The notes under the pieces were generated by a model that saw only the letters and a program-made list of their open reading frames with translations, did no database searches and was not told where the DNA came from. From Roseateles asaccharophilus (lineage in GTDB: Bacteria > Pseudomonadota > Gammaproteobacteria > Burkholderiales > Burkholderiaceae_C), in contig NZ_SNXE01000012.1 in NCBI RefSeq assembly GCF_004362405.1, positions 27,911 to 91,910 on the forward strand: a stretch of DNA of 64,000 nt, in the 5' to 3' direction. Positions 35,539 to 45,301 of this stretch are shown here, piece after piece; positions within the stretch are counted from its first letter, which is position 1, and each line of letters starts with the position of its first letter. The position numbers and the translations under genes are program-made.

Positions 35539-36719
35539 GCTCCAACACCAGCACGCACCCCATTCTCGGCAACTTGGCCCTGGGCTATGCGCCCATGATC
35601 GACGCCCAGCGTCAGGTGCTGGCGACCCGCCTGACCCTGATGCCGCTGCGGCCCGACGCCCGCCTGCCGGCGGCTGAGCTCAAGGCCGCCATCGACGAGG
35701 CCTGGCCCACGGGCACGGCCGTGATCAGCGTGCTCAACGAAGCCTTGCTGGACGGCCTGCTGGCCGATCCGCCGGCAAAGCATCTGATGCTGGAAGTGCC
35801 GGCCTTCATGGTGGCCGACCATGCACAAGCCCTGCTGGACCTGCGCAGAGCCGGCCACACCCTGCTGCTCAAGGGGCGCCCCCTGCAAGCCCTGGCACCC
35901 GAGTTGCAGGCTTGCTTCAAGTACCAGATGCTTGAACTGGACGACGACCGGCAGCAGCCCCTGCCCCCCGGCCCCGCCAAGCTGCTCACCGGCATGCGCG
36001 GCGCCGAGGCCGTGGACGAAGCCTTCAAGCGCGGCGCCAGTGCGGTGCTGGGCTGGTCCGTCTCCGATGAGCCGCTTGAGGCCGCTGCGGGCGCCGCGCG
36101 CAGCGAAGTCCAGGCCGATCTTCAGGTGATCGTGCAGCTGATGAGCCAGGTGGACCAGGGCGAGGACATCGACAAGCTCGAAGCCACGCTCAAGCGCGAC
36201 CCCAGCCTGGCCTTCAAGCTGCTGCGCTACATGAACTCCGCGGCCTTCGGTCTCTCGGTCGAGGTGTCCTCCTTCCGCCACGCCATCATGCTGCTGGGCA
36301 TGGCCCGGCTCAAGCGCTGGCTGGCCCTGCTGCTGACCACCGCCAGCAAGGACCACGCGCTGCGTCCCGTCATGTACGGCGCCCTGCGTCGCGGTCTGCT
36401 GATGGAAGAACTGGCCCAGAGCATGGACGACCGGGAGATGCGCGATGAAATGTTCATCTGCGGCCTGTTCTCCCTGCTCGACCATATGCTCAAGCAGCCC
36501 TTCGCCAGACTGCTCCAATCCATCCCCGTGCCGGAGCGCGTGCGTCAGGCCCTGGTAGAAGGCAGCGGCCCCTACCGCCCTTACCTGGATCTGGTGCGCG
36601 CCATCGAGGCCGAGTCCGGCTTCGACTACCGGCACGCCGCCGAACAGTTGATGCTGGGGGCCGAGGAAATCAATCACGCGGTGCTGCGCGCCCTGGCCAA
36701 GGCCGGGCAGCTCGAGTAA
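35535..36719 (+). CDS. HDOD-domain signalling protein with degenerate EAL-like N-terminus
   Basis: 394 residues, soluble. The C-terminal two thirds (about 195-390) form an HDOD domain: DIDKLEATLKRDPSLAFKLLRYMNSAAFGLSVEVSSFRHAIMLLGMARLKRW. The N-terminus (about 15-180) resembles the EAL part of YuxH-type proteins but lacks the EAL/ExL catalytic residues, so no phosphodiesterase activity is expected. YuxH-type proteins are linked to cyclic-di-GMP and motility control. The ATGA overlap with flgL ties it to the hook operon. Role inferred, not known. Confidence 0.85.
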   Translation: MSSNTSTHPILGNLALGYAPMIDAQRQVLATRLTLMPLRPDARLPAAELKAAIDEAWPTGTAVISVLNEALLDGLLADPPAKHLMLEVPAFMVADHAQALLDLRRAGHTLLLKGRPLQALAPELQACFKYQMLELDDDRQQPLPPGPAKLLTGMRGAEAVDEAFKRGASAVLGWSVSDEPLEAAAGAARSEVQADLQVIVQLMSQVDQGEDIDKLEATLKRDPSLAFKLLRYMNSAAFGLSVEVSSFRHAIMLLGMARLKRWLALLLTTASKDHALRPVMYGALRRGLLMEELAQSMDDREMRDEMFICGLFSLLDHMLKQPFARLLQSIPVPERVRQALVEGSGPYRPYLDLVRAIEAESGFDYRHAAEQLMLGAEEINHAVLRALAKAGQLE

Positions 36720-36743
36720 GCCCGCTCGCTACACTCGGGCGCG

Positions 36744-39700
36744 ATGCCCAAATCCCCCGCGCAGCTCCCCCTTCTGTCCTCCGACCTGAGCGCCCTGCAC
36801 GGCCTGCTGGCCTTGCTGGGCGATCCGGTCTGGACGCTCGATGAAGGTCTCAAGCTGCTGGAGGCCAATCCGGCCGCCCAGGCCCTGATGCAGGCCCAGG
36901 CTGGCCAGGCCCTGCCCCTGGCCAGCCTGCGCGACTGGCTGCGCCTAGCCTGCACCGCCCTCGACGAGGATCGCCGCCCCCCGGCGGCGCCGCCCCTGCC
37001 CGGGCACGCCAGGCTGCGCCTGAACCTGGTGCGCGTAGAGCGCGCTGACGGCGGGAGCGACGGCGCGCGCTGGCTGCTGCACGCGGCCTGGGCGACGCCC
37101 CGCGGCGAGAGCGCGGCCAGCTCCCTGGGGGGCAGCGAATGGCTGCAGCTCTTCGCCCAGGCCGATCAGCCCGTCTGCCTGCTGGATACGCAGCTGCGAC
37201 TCCAAGGGGTCAACCCGGCCTTTGCCGAGCTCTGCGGGCGCGAGGCCGCGAGCCTGCACGACCTGCCCCTGGCCGAGCTCGTCATCCCCGGCGAACGGGC
37301 CACGCTGCGCGGCAGCAGGTCCAGCCGGGCCGTGGCCAAGTCCCTGGCGCGGCCCGCGCAGCTGCCCGAGGTCCTGCACCTGCTGGACGCCGAGGGGCGA
37401 GAACATCCTCTGCGGCTGAGTCTGCAAGCGCTCAACCCCGATCTTCAGCTGGCCCTGCTGCAAGACCTGACCCCCGAGCACAATGCCCGGCAGCAGGCCG
37501 AACGCGCCCAGGCCGAGCTGGAGCAATGGCTGGCGCTGAGCCCTTTGCCCACGGTGCAGTTTGACGACAGCGGTCTGATCCTGCGCGCCAACCCGGCCTT
37601 CGCGGCACTCAGCCTCACCCCGCCCGCCAGTCTGCACGAGGCCCCTGCCGCGCTTCAGACGCTGCTGGCCTGGGATGCCGGCACCTCACGCCCGGCCAGC
37701 GCGCTGCTGGCCCTGTCGGCCGGCGCCCCCCCGCTGCAAACACAGGCCCAGCTTGTCGACCCGGCCGGACGGCAGCGCTGGCTGCAGGGTCGGGTGCAAG
37801 CCTTCGGCACGCTACGGCGCTTCATGGCCGTTCTGGAGGACCGCAGCCTCGAGAACGAGCGCGATCTGGCCCACCAACAGCTGGATGCCCTGATGGACAC
37901 GGCCGGCGTGGGCCTGGCCACCTTCCAGCAGGATGCCGGCTGGCTGCGCCCTCGCGCCAGCGGCGGCGGTGGCCAGAGCAAGGGCGCGCTGGCAGGCCTG
38001 CAGGGTGTGGGCCGCGATATGGTGGAGGCGGACTCGCTGCCCGAGTTCGAGCGCCTGCAACGCGCGCTCAAGAACGGAGACCGGGCCGAGGTTCGCTATG
38101 CCGTGCGGCACCCCGAGCTGGGCCGACGCTGGCTGCTGACCCGGGTGGAACCCGGCCAGCTCTCCAGCGGCCAGCGCACCACCTCGGTGGTGACCCTGGA
38201 CGTCACGGCCCAGGCCCAGGCGGAGCGCCGCAACCAGCAGCTGCTGGCCGAGCTGTCCACCATCATGGACAGCTCCGGCGTGGGCATGGCCTATCTGCGC
38301 GACCAACAGCTGCTGCGCTGCAACGAGGGCTTCGAGCGCATGCTGGGGCTCAAGGCCCGCCCGACGCCAGGCACCCCGGTGGCGGTCCTGTTTGCGGCCC
38401 TGCCCGAGCTGGCCCGGCAGGTGCCCGAGGCGCTGACTCAGCTCAGCAGCGAGTCACGCTACGAGGCCGAGTTCGTCGAGATCGGGAGCGAGGCCGACAA
38501 GCCGCGCTGGCTGTCCCTGAGCCTGCGCAAGGTGCAAGGCCCGAGCGACGAGGCGGTGCTCGTGATCAGCGATATCAGCCGTCTCAAGGCCCAGCAGACA
38601 CAGCTGGAGGCCCTGCTGCAGGACCGGGAGCTGATGTTCAACCTCTCCGATGTGGGCATGGCCATCCTGCGCCAGGGTGAGGTGGCGCGCGCCAACGAAG
38701 CCCTGGCCGGCATGAGCGGTTACCGCATCGGCGAGCTCAACGGACTGGCCCAGCGCGAGCTGTTCGAGTCGGCCTTCGAGTACGAGCGCCTGCAGCCGCA
38801 GATCCGGCAGGCCCTGGCCAGCCGGGGCCAGTGGAATGGGGAGCTGCGCCTGCGCCGCCGTGATGGCAGCGGCCTGTGGACCCAGGTGAATCAGCGTGTG
38901 ATGCGGCCCGGTGCCCCGGACGAAGGCGTGATCGCCACCTACGTGAATGTGGACGACCGCTGGCGTGCGCAGCAGTCGCTGATGCTGCAGACCGAGCGCG
39001 AGCGCGCGGTGCTGGACTCGGTGCTGGTCGGCATCGTCATCGTGGGCCGCGGCGGCATCGAGTGGATGAACCGCTCGGCACGCCGCATGTTCGGCGGCGA
39101 CCTCAGTGCCTTCGCGGGCAAACCCATCAGCGTGGTGGCCACGACGGACCCCGAGCACCCCTTTCACCAGACCCACTACCTCGATGAGCTCACCGAGGGG
39201 CAGGCCGAGACCTTCGAGTGCCGGCTCAAGGGTCTGGACGGACGCGAGTTCTGGGTGGTGGGCAATGCCGTGGTCACCGGGCTGCAGGAGTCCGGGCGCC
39301 AGCTCACCTATGCCCTGCTGGACATCGAGCGGCGGCGGCAGGCCGAGGCCCAGACCCAGCAGGCCCAGGCCTCCCTGCAACGCATCATCGAGGCCGCCCC
39401 CCTGGCCATCACCCTGCATGACGCCAAGACCCTGGAGGTGGAGCAGATCAACCAGGCGGCGGCCGACCTGGCCGGCCGCCCGGAGGCGGCCTTGCTGGGC
39501 GCCAGCCCCGAACAGCTCTTCGGCCCCGAGCATGGCCCCATCATCCGCGCCGATATGGAAGCGGCGCTGCGCGGCACCGAGGTGACTCAGCGCGAGTACC
39601 GCTTGAGCCTGAACGGCCAGACCCGCGTCTGGGACGCCCGGCTCCTGCATCTGGCGCCTGGCCTGGACCCCAACAACCCGAGTGCGCCGAGCGAACCGGA

Positions 39701-40394
39701 GCAGCTGCTGCTGGTGGCCAGCGATGTGACCGAGCAGCGGGCCGCCGAGGAGGCGCGCCTGGCCGCCGCCATCGCCCAGCGCGAGCTGCTGGTGCGCGAG
39801 GTCCATCACCGCATCAAGAACAATCTGCAGGGCGTGGCCGGCCTGTTGCAGCAGATCGCCGCGCGTCGCCCGGAGGTGGCCGGCGTCATCAGCGAGGCCG
39901 TGGGCCAGGTCCAGGCGATTGCCCAGGTCTATGGCCTGCAGGTGGGGGCCTCCGGGCCCCTGCGCGTGCGCAAGGTGGTGGAGGCCATCACCGGCTCGGT
40001 GCAGCGCCTGCATGCCAAGCCCATCGCCCTGGAGATCGAGGGCGAACAGAGCGAGCTGCTGCACCAATGGGCCTTGCCCGAGGCCGAGTCCATCCCCATC
40101 GCCCTGACCCTGAACGAGCTGCTGGGCAATGCCTTCAAACATGGCGGCGGACAGGCGCCACGCTGCATCCTGATCTGCGGCGACAAGCATGTGGCCCTGC
40201 GCATCGTGAACCCGGGCCAGCTGCCCGAGGGCTTCCAGCTCAGCCGCGTCCCCGGGGGCGTGTCGGGCCTGGGCCTGGTGCGGGCCCTGCTGCCGCGCCG
40301 CAGCGCCATCCTCAGCCTCGAGCAGCGCGGAGGTGAAGTCGAGTGCCTGCTGGAGCTGCACCCGCCCAGCGTCAACCGGCTCGCACCGCTCTGA
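36744..40394 (+). CDS. Soluble multi-PAS histidine kinase, HisKA_2 type (PdtaS-like)
   Basis: 1216 residues, no membrane segment. About eight PAS modules follow each other (starting near residues 15, 130, 255, 375, 505, 630, 750 and 875), recognisable by repeated openings such as GVGLATF, GVGMAYL, DVGMAIL and VGIVIVGRGGI. The kinase core begins VREVHHRIKNNLQGVAGLL with the likely phosphoacceptor H1022; the ATPase has ALTLNELLGNAFKHGG and a GVSGLGLV box. This is the HisKA_2 family, which often signals to ANTAR RNA-binding regulators, and such a regulator is the next gene. Ligands of the PAS array are unknown. Confidence 0.88.
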   Translation: MPKSPAQLPLLSSDLSALHGLLALLGDPVWTLDEGLKLLEANPAAQALMQAQAGQALPLASLRDWLRLACTALDEDRRPPAAPPLPGHARLRLNLVRVERADGGSDGARWLLHAAWATPRGESAASSLGGSEWLQLFAQADQPVCLLDTQLRLQGVNPAFAELCGREAASLHDLPLAELVIPGERATLRGSRSSRAVAKSLARPAQLPEVLHLLDAEGREHPLRLSLQALNPDLQLALLQDLTPEHNARQQAERAQAELEQWLALSPLPTVQFDDSGLILRANPAFAALSLTPPASLHEAPAALQTLLAWDAGTSRPASALLALSAGAPPLQTQAQLVDPAGRQRWLQGRVQAFGTLRRFMAVLEDRSLENERDLAHQQLDALMDTAGVGLATFQQDAGWLRPRASGGGGQSKGALAGLQGVGRDMVEADSLPEFERLQRALKNGDRAEVRYAVRHPELGRRWLLTRVEPGQLSSGQRTTSVVTLDVTAQAQAERRNQQLLAELSTIMDSSGVGMAYLRDQQLLRCNEGFERMLGLKARPTPGTPVAVLFAALPELARQVPEALTQLSSESRYEAEFVEIGSEADKPRWLSLSLRKVQGPSDEAVLVISDISRLKAQQTQLEALLQDRELMFNLSDVGMAILRQGEVARANEALAGMSGYRIGELNGLAQRELFESAFEYERLQPQIRQALASRGQWNGELRLRRRDGSGLWTQVNQRVMRPGAPDEGVIATYVNVDDRWRAQQSLMLQTERERAVLDSVLVGIVIVGRGGIEWMNRSARRMFGGDLSAFAGKPISVVATTDPEHPFHQTHYLDELTEGQAETFECRLKGLDGREFWVVGNAVVTGLQESGRQLTYALLDIERRRQAEAQTQQAQASLQRIIEAAPLAITLHDAKTLEVEQINQAAADLAGRPEAALLGASPEQLFGPEHGPIIRADMEAALRGTEVTQREYRLSLNGQTRVWDARLLHLAPGLDPNNPSAPSEPEQLLLVASDVTEQRAAEEARLAAAIAQRELLVREVHHRIKNNLQGVAGLLQQIAARRPEVAGVISEAVGQVQAIAQVYGLQVGASGPLRVRKVVEAITGSVQRLHAKPIALEIEGEQSELLHQWALPEAESIPIALTLNELLGNAFKHGGGQAPRCILICGDKHVALRIVNPGQLPEGFQLSRVPGGVSGLGLVRALLPRRSAILSLEQRGGEVECLLELHPPSVNRLAPL

Positions 40395-40405
40395 GTTTCA
40401 ACTCA
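40392..40405. promoter_or_regulatory. Palindrome at the kinase stop codon
   Basis: TGAGTT-TC-AACTCA is a perfect 6-bp inverted repeat with a 2-base centre that includes the kinase stop codon and lies 46 bases before the ANTAR regulator. It could be an operator; no regulator is identified. Confidence 0.3.
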
Positions 40406-40451
40406 TGGGAAAATGCCTCAATAAGCGTGGCGCGGGCAGGGAGCACTCCTG

Positions 40452-41042
40452 GTGAGCACAAAAGGAAAAATCCTCGTAGTGGATGACGATAGGCTGGTCC
40501 TGGCCACGCTGACGCATGGTCTGGCCCAGGCCGGCTACGAGGTGCTGGATGCCGACAACGGCGATGACGCCATCCTGCTGGCCCGCGAGCACCGCCCCGA
40601 GCTGGCCCTGCTGGACATCCGCATGGAGGGCATGAGCGGATTCGACGTCGCTGCCTATCTGCGCGAGTACCTGCAGCTGCCCTTCATGTTCCTCTCGGCC
40701 TTTGCCGACGAGGCCACGGTGGCCAAGGTCAAGGAGCTGGGGGCGGTGGCCTATCTGGTCAAGCCCCTGGACATCCACCAGATCGTGCCTGCGGTCGAGG
40801 CGGCCTTCGCCAAGCTTGCCGAGCGGCCCGCCGCTGCGCCGCGCCCCTTGCCGGCCGATGCCGCCGTGCTGGACCAGGTCGTGCCTCTGGCGGTGGGCGT
40901 GCTGATGCACCGCTACTCCCTGTCTCGCCCGGAAGCCCTGGCACGCCTGAACAAGCTGGCGGACACCGAAGGCCGGCCCCTGGCCGAGGCCGCACTGCGC
41001 CTGGTGGAGGCGGTGGAGCTGCTGGCCCTGCCGGGCCGCTGA
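40452..41042 (+). CDS. ANTAR-domain response regulator (PdtaR/AmiR-NasT type)
   Basis: 196 residues from a GTG start preceded by GGGAG. The receiver (1-125) has D11-D13, phosphoacceptor D55 and the conserved lysine in AYLVKPLDI. After an Ala/Pro linker, residues about 138-190 form an ANTAR domain (AVGVLMHRYSLSRPEALARLNKLADTEGRPLAEAAL). ANTAR domains bind paired hexaloop RNA stem-loops and prevent transcription termination. The upstream HisKA_2 kinase is the probable partner. No paired ANTAR stem-loops were found in the adjacent gap, so its RNA targets are likely elsewhere. Confidence 0.87.
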   Translation: MSTKGKILVVDDDRLVLATLTHGLAQAGYEVLDADNGDDAILLAREHRPELALLDIRMEGMSGFDVAAYLREYLQLPFMFLSAFADEATVAKVKELGAVAYLVKPLDIHQIVPAVEAAFAKLAERPAAAPRPLPADAAVLDQVVPLAVGVLMHRYSLSRPEALARLNKLADTEGRPLAEAALRLVEAVELLALPGR

Positions 41043-41065
41043 GGCTCTCGCCCGCGCCCCGGGCC

Positions 41066-42748
41066 TCAGCCCAGGGTGAAGAAGAAACGCGCGCCTTGCC
41101 CCACCTCGGACTCGGCCCAGACCTCGCCGCCATGGCGGTGCACGATGCGCCGTACCGAGGCCAGGCCCACGCCCGTGCCCTGGAAGTCGCTGGCGCTGTG
41201 CAGGCGCTGGAAGACGCCGAACAGTCGCTCGGCAAAGCGCATATCGAAGCCCGCACCGTTGTCGCTCACCACATAGACCGCCTGGCCGCTGAGCAGCTGA
41301 CGCTCGAAGCGGATCTCAGTGACCGGGTTCTTGCCGCTGTACTTCCAGGCATTGCCCAGCAGGTTTTCCAGCACCATGCGCAGCAGCGTGGGGTCGCCCT
41401 GGGCCAGCAGATCGGGCTGTATCCAGACCTGAGCCTCGCGCGCGGGCGCGCCGCGGCGCAGCTCCTCCATGACCAGGCCCGCCAGCTGGGACAGATTGAC
41501 GGTCTGCTGCTGCAAGGGCTGGGACGACAGCTGGGTCAGAGACAGCAGGGCATCGATCATGCTGTTCATGCGGGCTGCCGCCCCCATGACCCGGTCCAGA
41601 TGGTCATTGCCGATGCGGTCCAAGAGGCGGCCATAGTCCTCCTTGAGGATGCGGGCAAAGCCCTCCACCACCCGCAACGGTGCGCGCAGATCATGCGAGA
41701 CCGTGTAGCTGAAGGACTCCTGCTCGGCACGGGCCCGCTCGGCGGCCTCCACGGCCAGCGTGGCCGGTACCGTGTCCAGCGCGCCCTGCGGCCACAGGCT
41801 CAGCAGGCTGATGTGTCCCGGTCCCGGCAAGGGGCTCAGGCACAGCCACCAGGGCCCGCAAGCCACGCCCTGGGCGGCGGTCGGCGCGGCCGCGCACTCA
41901 CGCACCTCCACCGGCAGGCCGTCCAGGCAGGCCCGCCAGGGCTCGCCCCGCAGCTGCTCGGCGGCGCGCCCCATCAGCTGGGCGGCCGCCGCATTCAGAT
42001 CGAGCAGACGCGGATGGACGCCCGCCATGTCGGCCACCAGCCAAGCCGGCCCGGGCAAGGCCTGGACCCAGCCGCGGGAGTCATCCAGCAGGGCCTCGGG
42101 AGCGGCGGGCGCTCGCAGGCCGGCCGCCTGCTGCCCCTCGGGCGCGCGCCCCACCGGACGTGCCGTGCCCATATAGCCCTGAAAGCGTCCGAAGCCGTCC
42201 AGACAGACCTGGGCGCGCAAAAGCCAGCGACCCGAGAACTGCGCCGCAGCGCCGCCTTCCACGGCGGCTTCGACCAGCACATCGGTGAAGGGCGCCTGCT
42301 CCTGCAGGCGGTGCAAGAGCTGCCCCGCCTCGCCATCGACCAGCCGGAAGCGCTCCCACAGGGTCTGCGTGGCCGCCAAACCCACCCAGGTGGAGGCCGG
42401 CGCGGCCTGCGGCGCCTGCCAGCGCACCAGATGATGCTGGGCATCGGTGCGCCACTGCCAGTCCGTCTGCAACTGGCTCAGCACCTGCAGCTGCTCGCGC
42501 GCCTCGCGCAGCGACTCCCCCAGGCGCTGACGTGTCAGACGCACGCCCACATGCCAGCTCAGCCCCGCGACCGCCAGGATCAGCAGCCCCAGCCCCAGGC
42601 CGGCGAGCAGCACGGCGAGCTGCGCGCTGCCGCCTGCGGGCCACAACAGCCAGGCCAGGAGCAACACCAGCACCAGCAAGGCGGCCCCCATCCATGGCCA
42701 GCGACGTGAGGCAAGGCTTGCTCCGCTGAGGCTATTCATGGTCGGCAT
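41066..42748 (-). CDS. Membrane histidine kinase with PAS-like region
   Basis: 560 residues. Two close membrane helices (about 20-37 and 45-66) are followed by a coiled region and two PAS-like segments (about 85-180 and 215-320). The HisKA core is FSYTVSHDLRAPLRVVEGFARIL with H352; the N-box LENLLGNAWKYSG, DNGAGFDM and GTGVGLASVRRIV boxes are intact. This is the phytochrome-kinase-like class common in cyanobacteria and proteobacteria. It lies on the opposite strand inside the signalling block, convergent with the ANTAR gene and divergent from the hybrid kinase; no receiver gene is on its own strand. A second ATG at 42739 is a possible start. Confidence 0.87.
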   Translation of the reverse strand: MPTMNSLSGASLASRRWPWMGAALLVLVLLLAWLLWPAGGSAQLAVLLAGLGLGLLILAVAGLSWHVGVRLTRQRLGESLREAREQLQVLSQLQTDWQWRTDAQHHLVRWQAPQAAPASTWVGLAATQTLWERFRLVDGEAGQLLHRLQEQAPFTDVLVEAAVEGGAAAQFSGRWLLRAQVCLDGFGRFQGYMGTARPVGRAPEGQQAAGLRAPAAPEALLDDSRGWVQALPGPAWLVADMAGVHPRLLDLNAAAAQLMGRAAEQLRGEPWRACLDGLPVEVRECAAAPTAAQGVACGPWWLCLSPLPGPGHISLLSLWPQGALDTVPATLAVEAAERARAEQESFSYTVSHDLRAPLRVVEGFARILKEDYGRLLDRIGNDHLDRVMGAAARMNSMIDALLSLTQLSSQPLQQQTVNLSQLAGLVMEELRRGAPAREAQVWIQPDLLAQGDPTLLRMVLENLLGNAWKYSGKNPVTEIRFERQLLSGQAVYVVSDNGAGFDMRFAERLFGVFQRLHSASDFQGTGVGLASVRRIVHRHGGEVWAESEVGQGARFFFTLG

Positions 42749-42865
42749 TGTATGTAGGAGAAATGCACGGTTTGCCCGAGCCGCTGTGGTTGCCGCTGTG
42801 GCTGTGCCTCAAGTCTGAAGCCACATGGCCGATAAGCGCAGCATGAAAGCCCGTACGGCGATGAC

Positions 42866-45301
42866 ATGAGCGGGGCCGAGCGCCCGATCGAGGAGCAAGC
42901 GGCAAGCGTCGGCACCGAGGCGGCATGGCCGGGTCCCCTCATGGCCGGCGATTTGCAGCAGCTGAGCGACCAGCTGCCCCTGGGCATGCTGGTCATGGAC
43001 AGCGGCCAGGGGCGCCTTCTGCATGTCAATGCCGAGGCAGAACGCCTGCTGGGCCTGCGCCGCAGCCAATTGCTGGGGCATGCGGCCGGCGAGGTACTGC
43101 CATCGGCCCTTGCCGCGCTGTGCCTGCCGCCGCGCTGGCGGGCCCTGGAGAACTCGTCCCGCCATGCGGCGCGCGAAGCCCTGTGGCTGCCCAATGCCAA
43201 AGGCCCCCGCTGGGTGCAGCTGCAGCGCAGCCTCATTCCCTGGCGCGGACTGCGCCGCCCGGCCGGCATGCTGACGCTCAGCGACCACAGTGCCCAGCGG
43301 CAACTCGAGCGGGCCCTGCAGGAAAGCGACACCCGATTCCGGGAAGTGACCGAAGCGGTGAGCGAATGCCTGTTCGTCACCACGCCGGACTGGGACCGCC
43401 TGCACTTCAGCTCCCCCCTGCTGCTGGATCTGCTGGGCCTGAGCACGCTGGATCTGGCCCAGGGGCCGCGCCAGTTCGAGCGGCGCATACACCCCGAAGA
43501 CCTCGGCCTCTACGCCCGCCGCCTGAGCGCCCAGGCGCGCGGCGAGGCCAGCGACCTGATCCTGCGCATCCTGCACCCCGCCAAGGGCTTGCGCTGGATG
43601 CGTCTGCGCTGCCGTCCCCAGCGCCACCCCGGCGGTCAGACCCTGGTCTACGGCATCCTGGCCGATATCAGCGAAGAACAGCAGCAGCACCGCGAGCTGG
43701 CCCAGGCCCGCGACCAGGCCGAGGCGGCCAGCCGGGCCAAGAGCGAGTTCATGGCCAATATGAGTCATGAGATCCGGACCCCGCTCAACGGCATGCTGGG
43801 CATGACGGAGCTGCTGCTGGGAACGGCGCTGAGCCGCCAGCAGCGAGGCTATGCCGAGGCCGCCCTGCGCTCGGCCCAGGATCTGCTGGGCCTGATCGAC
43901 GAGGTGCTGGACTTCGCCAGCGCGCAGGCCGGGCAGCTGCGGCTGCAGCCCGGCCCCTACGCCCCGGCAATGCTGGCCCGCCAATGCCTGGACGCGGTCC
44001 GCCCCGCCACCGAGGCGCGCGGGCTGGCGCTGCGCCTGGACTTGCCGGACCGACTGCCCGAGCAGGCCTGGGGCGACGCCCGGCGCATACGCCAGACCCT
44101 GATGGAGCTGCTGCTGAACGCGCTCAAGTTCACCGTGTCCGGCGAGATCGGTCTCAGGCTGGAACCGCAGGGCGCCACCCTGCACTGGCATGTGAGCGAT
44201 ACCGGCGTCGGCATGGCGCCCGAATTGCTGCAGCGCCTCTTCCAGCCCTTCACTCAGGGCAATGCCAGCCTGTCGCGCCAGCATGAGGGCGCCGGCATGG
44301 GTCTGGCCCTGGCCGCCCAGCTCGCCGAGCTGATGCAGGGCCGGCTGCAGGCCCGCAGCGAGCCGGGCCGAGGCTCCCTCTTCACCCTCAGCCTGCCCCT
44401 GGGCGACAGCGGCGGGCGCCAATCGCACACACAAGCATCGGCGCCCGAGGCCTGCATCCTGGTGGTGGAGGACAACCCAGTCAACCAGCAGATCAGCACC
44501 GAGATGCTGGAGCGTCTGGGCTACCGCTGGCGGGTCTGCGAGGACGCGCACAGCGGGCTGCGCGCCCTGTGCGAGCAGCGCTTCGACCTGGTGATGATGG
44601 ACATCCACATGCCCGGCATGGACGGCACGCAGGCCCTGCGCCTGTTCCGCGGCGGTCCGCAGCCGGACTATGCCTTCATCAGCGAGCGCCACACCCCGGT
44701 GATCGCGGTCACGGCGAATGCGCTGGGCGGCGATGGATCACGCTGGCGCGAGCATGGTTTTGATGACTATTTGCCCAAACCTTTTCGTATCGACCAGCTA
44801 CAACACATGCTGCAGCGCTGCATCGCCGTTGACAATACGCGCAAGCTCGACCTTGAGAGAGCGAATCCGGCCGAGAATCCGCCGCCGACCGATGGAACTT
44901 CTATGTCTGCCCAGTCCGCTTCCGCCGCCAACCCGGTGCCCCGGCTAGATCCCGAGGCCATTGCCCGCCTGCGTGAGCTCGATCCCGGCGGCGCCAACCA
45001 CCTGCTGGAGCGCGTGGTCGCGGCCTATCTGAAGTCCCTGGACCGCTTGCTGCCCGATCTGGCGCAGGCGCGGGCCGCGGGTGCGCAGGGGCTGGATCTG
45101 GCGGCTGTGCGGCATGTGGCCCACACCCTAAAATCTTCCTCGGCCAGTCTGGGTGCCATGCAACTGTCCCAGCGCTGCGCCGACATTGAAGCCATGGCCC
45201 GTCAGGGACAGACCGAGGGCTTGGACATTCTGCTGGACGGCATGCATGATGAAGTGGCGCTGGTGCGCGAAGCCTTGAACGAGCTATTGGCCACACCCTG
45301 A
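42866..45301 (+). CDS. Hybrid sensor kinase with receiver and Hpt domains
   Basis: 811 residues, no membrane helix. Two PAS domains (about 30-140 and 155-270) precede a HisKA/HATPase core (MANMSHEIRTPLNG with H301; MELLLNALKFT; DTGVGM; GAGMGLAL). A receiver follows at about 528-650 with D579 in LVMMDIHMPGMDG, then an Hpt domain at about 690-800 with H753 in VAHTLKSSSASLG. The layout gives a full internal phosphorelay like BarA/ArcB, whose output regulator is not fused. The next gene, a receiver-cyclase, starts on the last base of its stop and is the obvious candidate target. Confidence 0.92.
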   Translation: MSGAERPIEEQAASVGTEAAWPGPLMAGDLQQLSDQLPLGMLVMDSGQGRLLHVNAEAERLLGLRRSQLLGHAAGEVLPSALAALCLPPRWRALENSSRHAAREALWLPNAKGPRWVQLQRSLIPWRGLRRPAGMLTLSDHSAQRQLERALQESDTRFREVTEAVSECLFVTTPDWDRLHFSSPLLLDLLGLSTLDLAQGPRQFERRIHPEDLGLYARRLSAQARGEASDLILRILHPAKGLRWMRLRCRPQRHPGGQTLVYGILADISEEQQQHRELAQARDQAEAASRAKSEFMANMSHEIRTPLNGMLGMTELLLGTALSRQQRGYAEAALRSAQDLLGLIDEVLDFASAQAGQLRLQPGPYAPAMLARQCLDAVRPATEARGLALRLDLPDRLPEQAWGDARRIRQTLMELLLNALKFTVSGEIGLRLEPQGATLHWHVSDTGVGMAPELLQRLFQPFTQGNASLSRQHEGAGMGLALAAQLAELMQGRLQARSEPGRGSLFTLSLPLGDSGGRQSHTQASAPEACILVVEDNPVNQQISTEMLERLGYRWRVCEDAHSGLRALCEQRFDLVMMDIHMPGMDGTQALRLFRGGPQPDYAFISERHTPVIAVTANALGGDGSRWREHGFDDYLPKPFRIDQLQHMLQRCIAVDNTRKLDLERANPAENPPPTDGTSMSAQSASAANPVPRLDPEAIARLRELDPGGANHLLERVVAAYLKSLDRLLPDLAQARAAGAQGLDLAAVRHVAHTLKSSSASLGAMQLSQRCADIEAMARQGQTEGLDILLDGMHDEVALVREALNELLATP

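Noticed and set aside
40392..40451. Paired ANTAR RNA stem-loops before the ANTAR regulator
   Set aside because: Only one very short palindrome with a 2-base loop is present; no two hexaloop hairpins.
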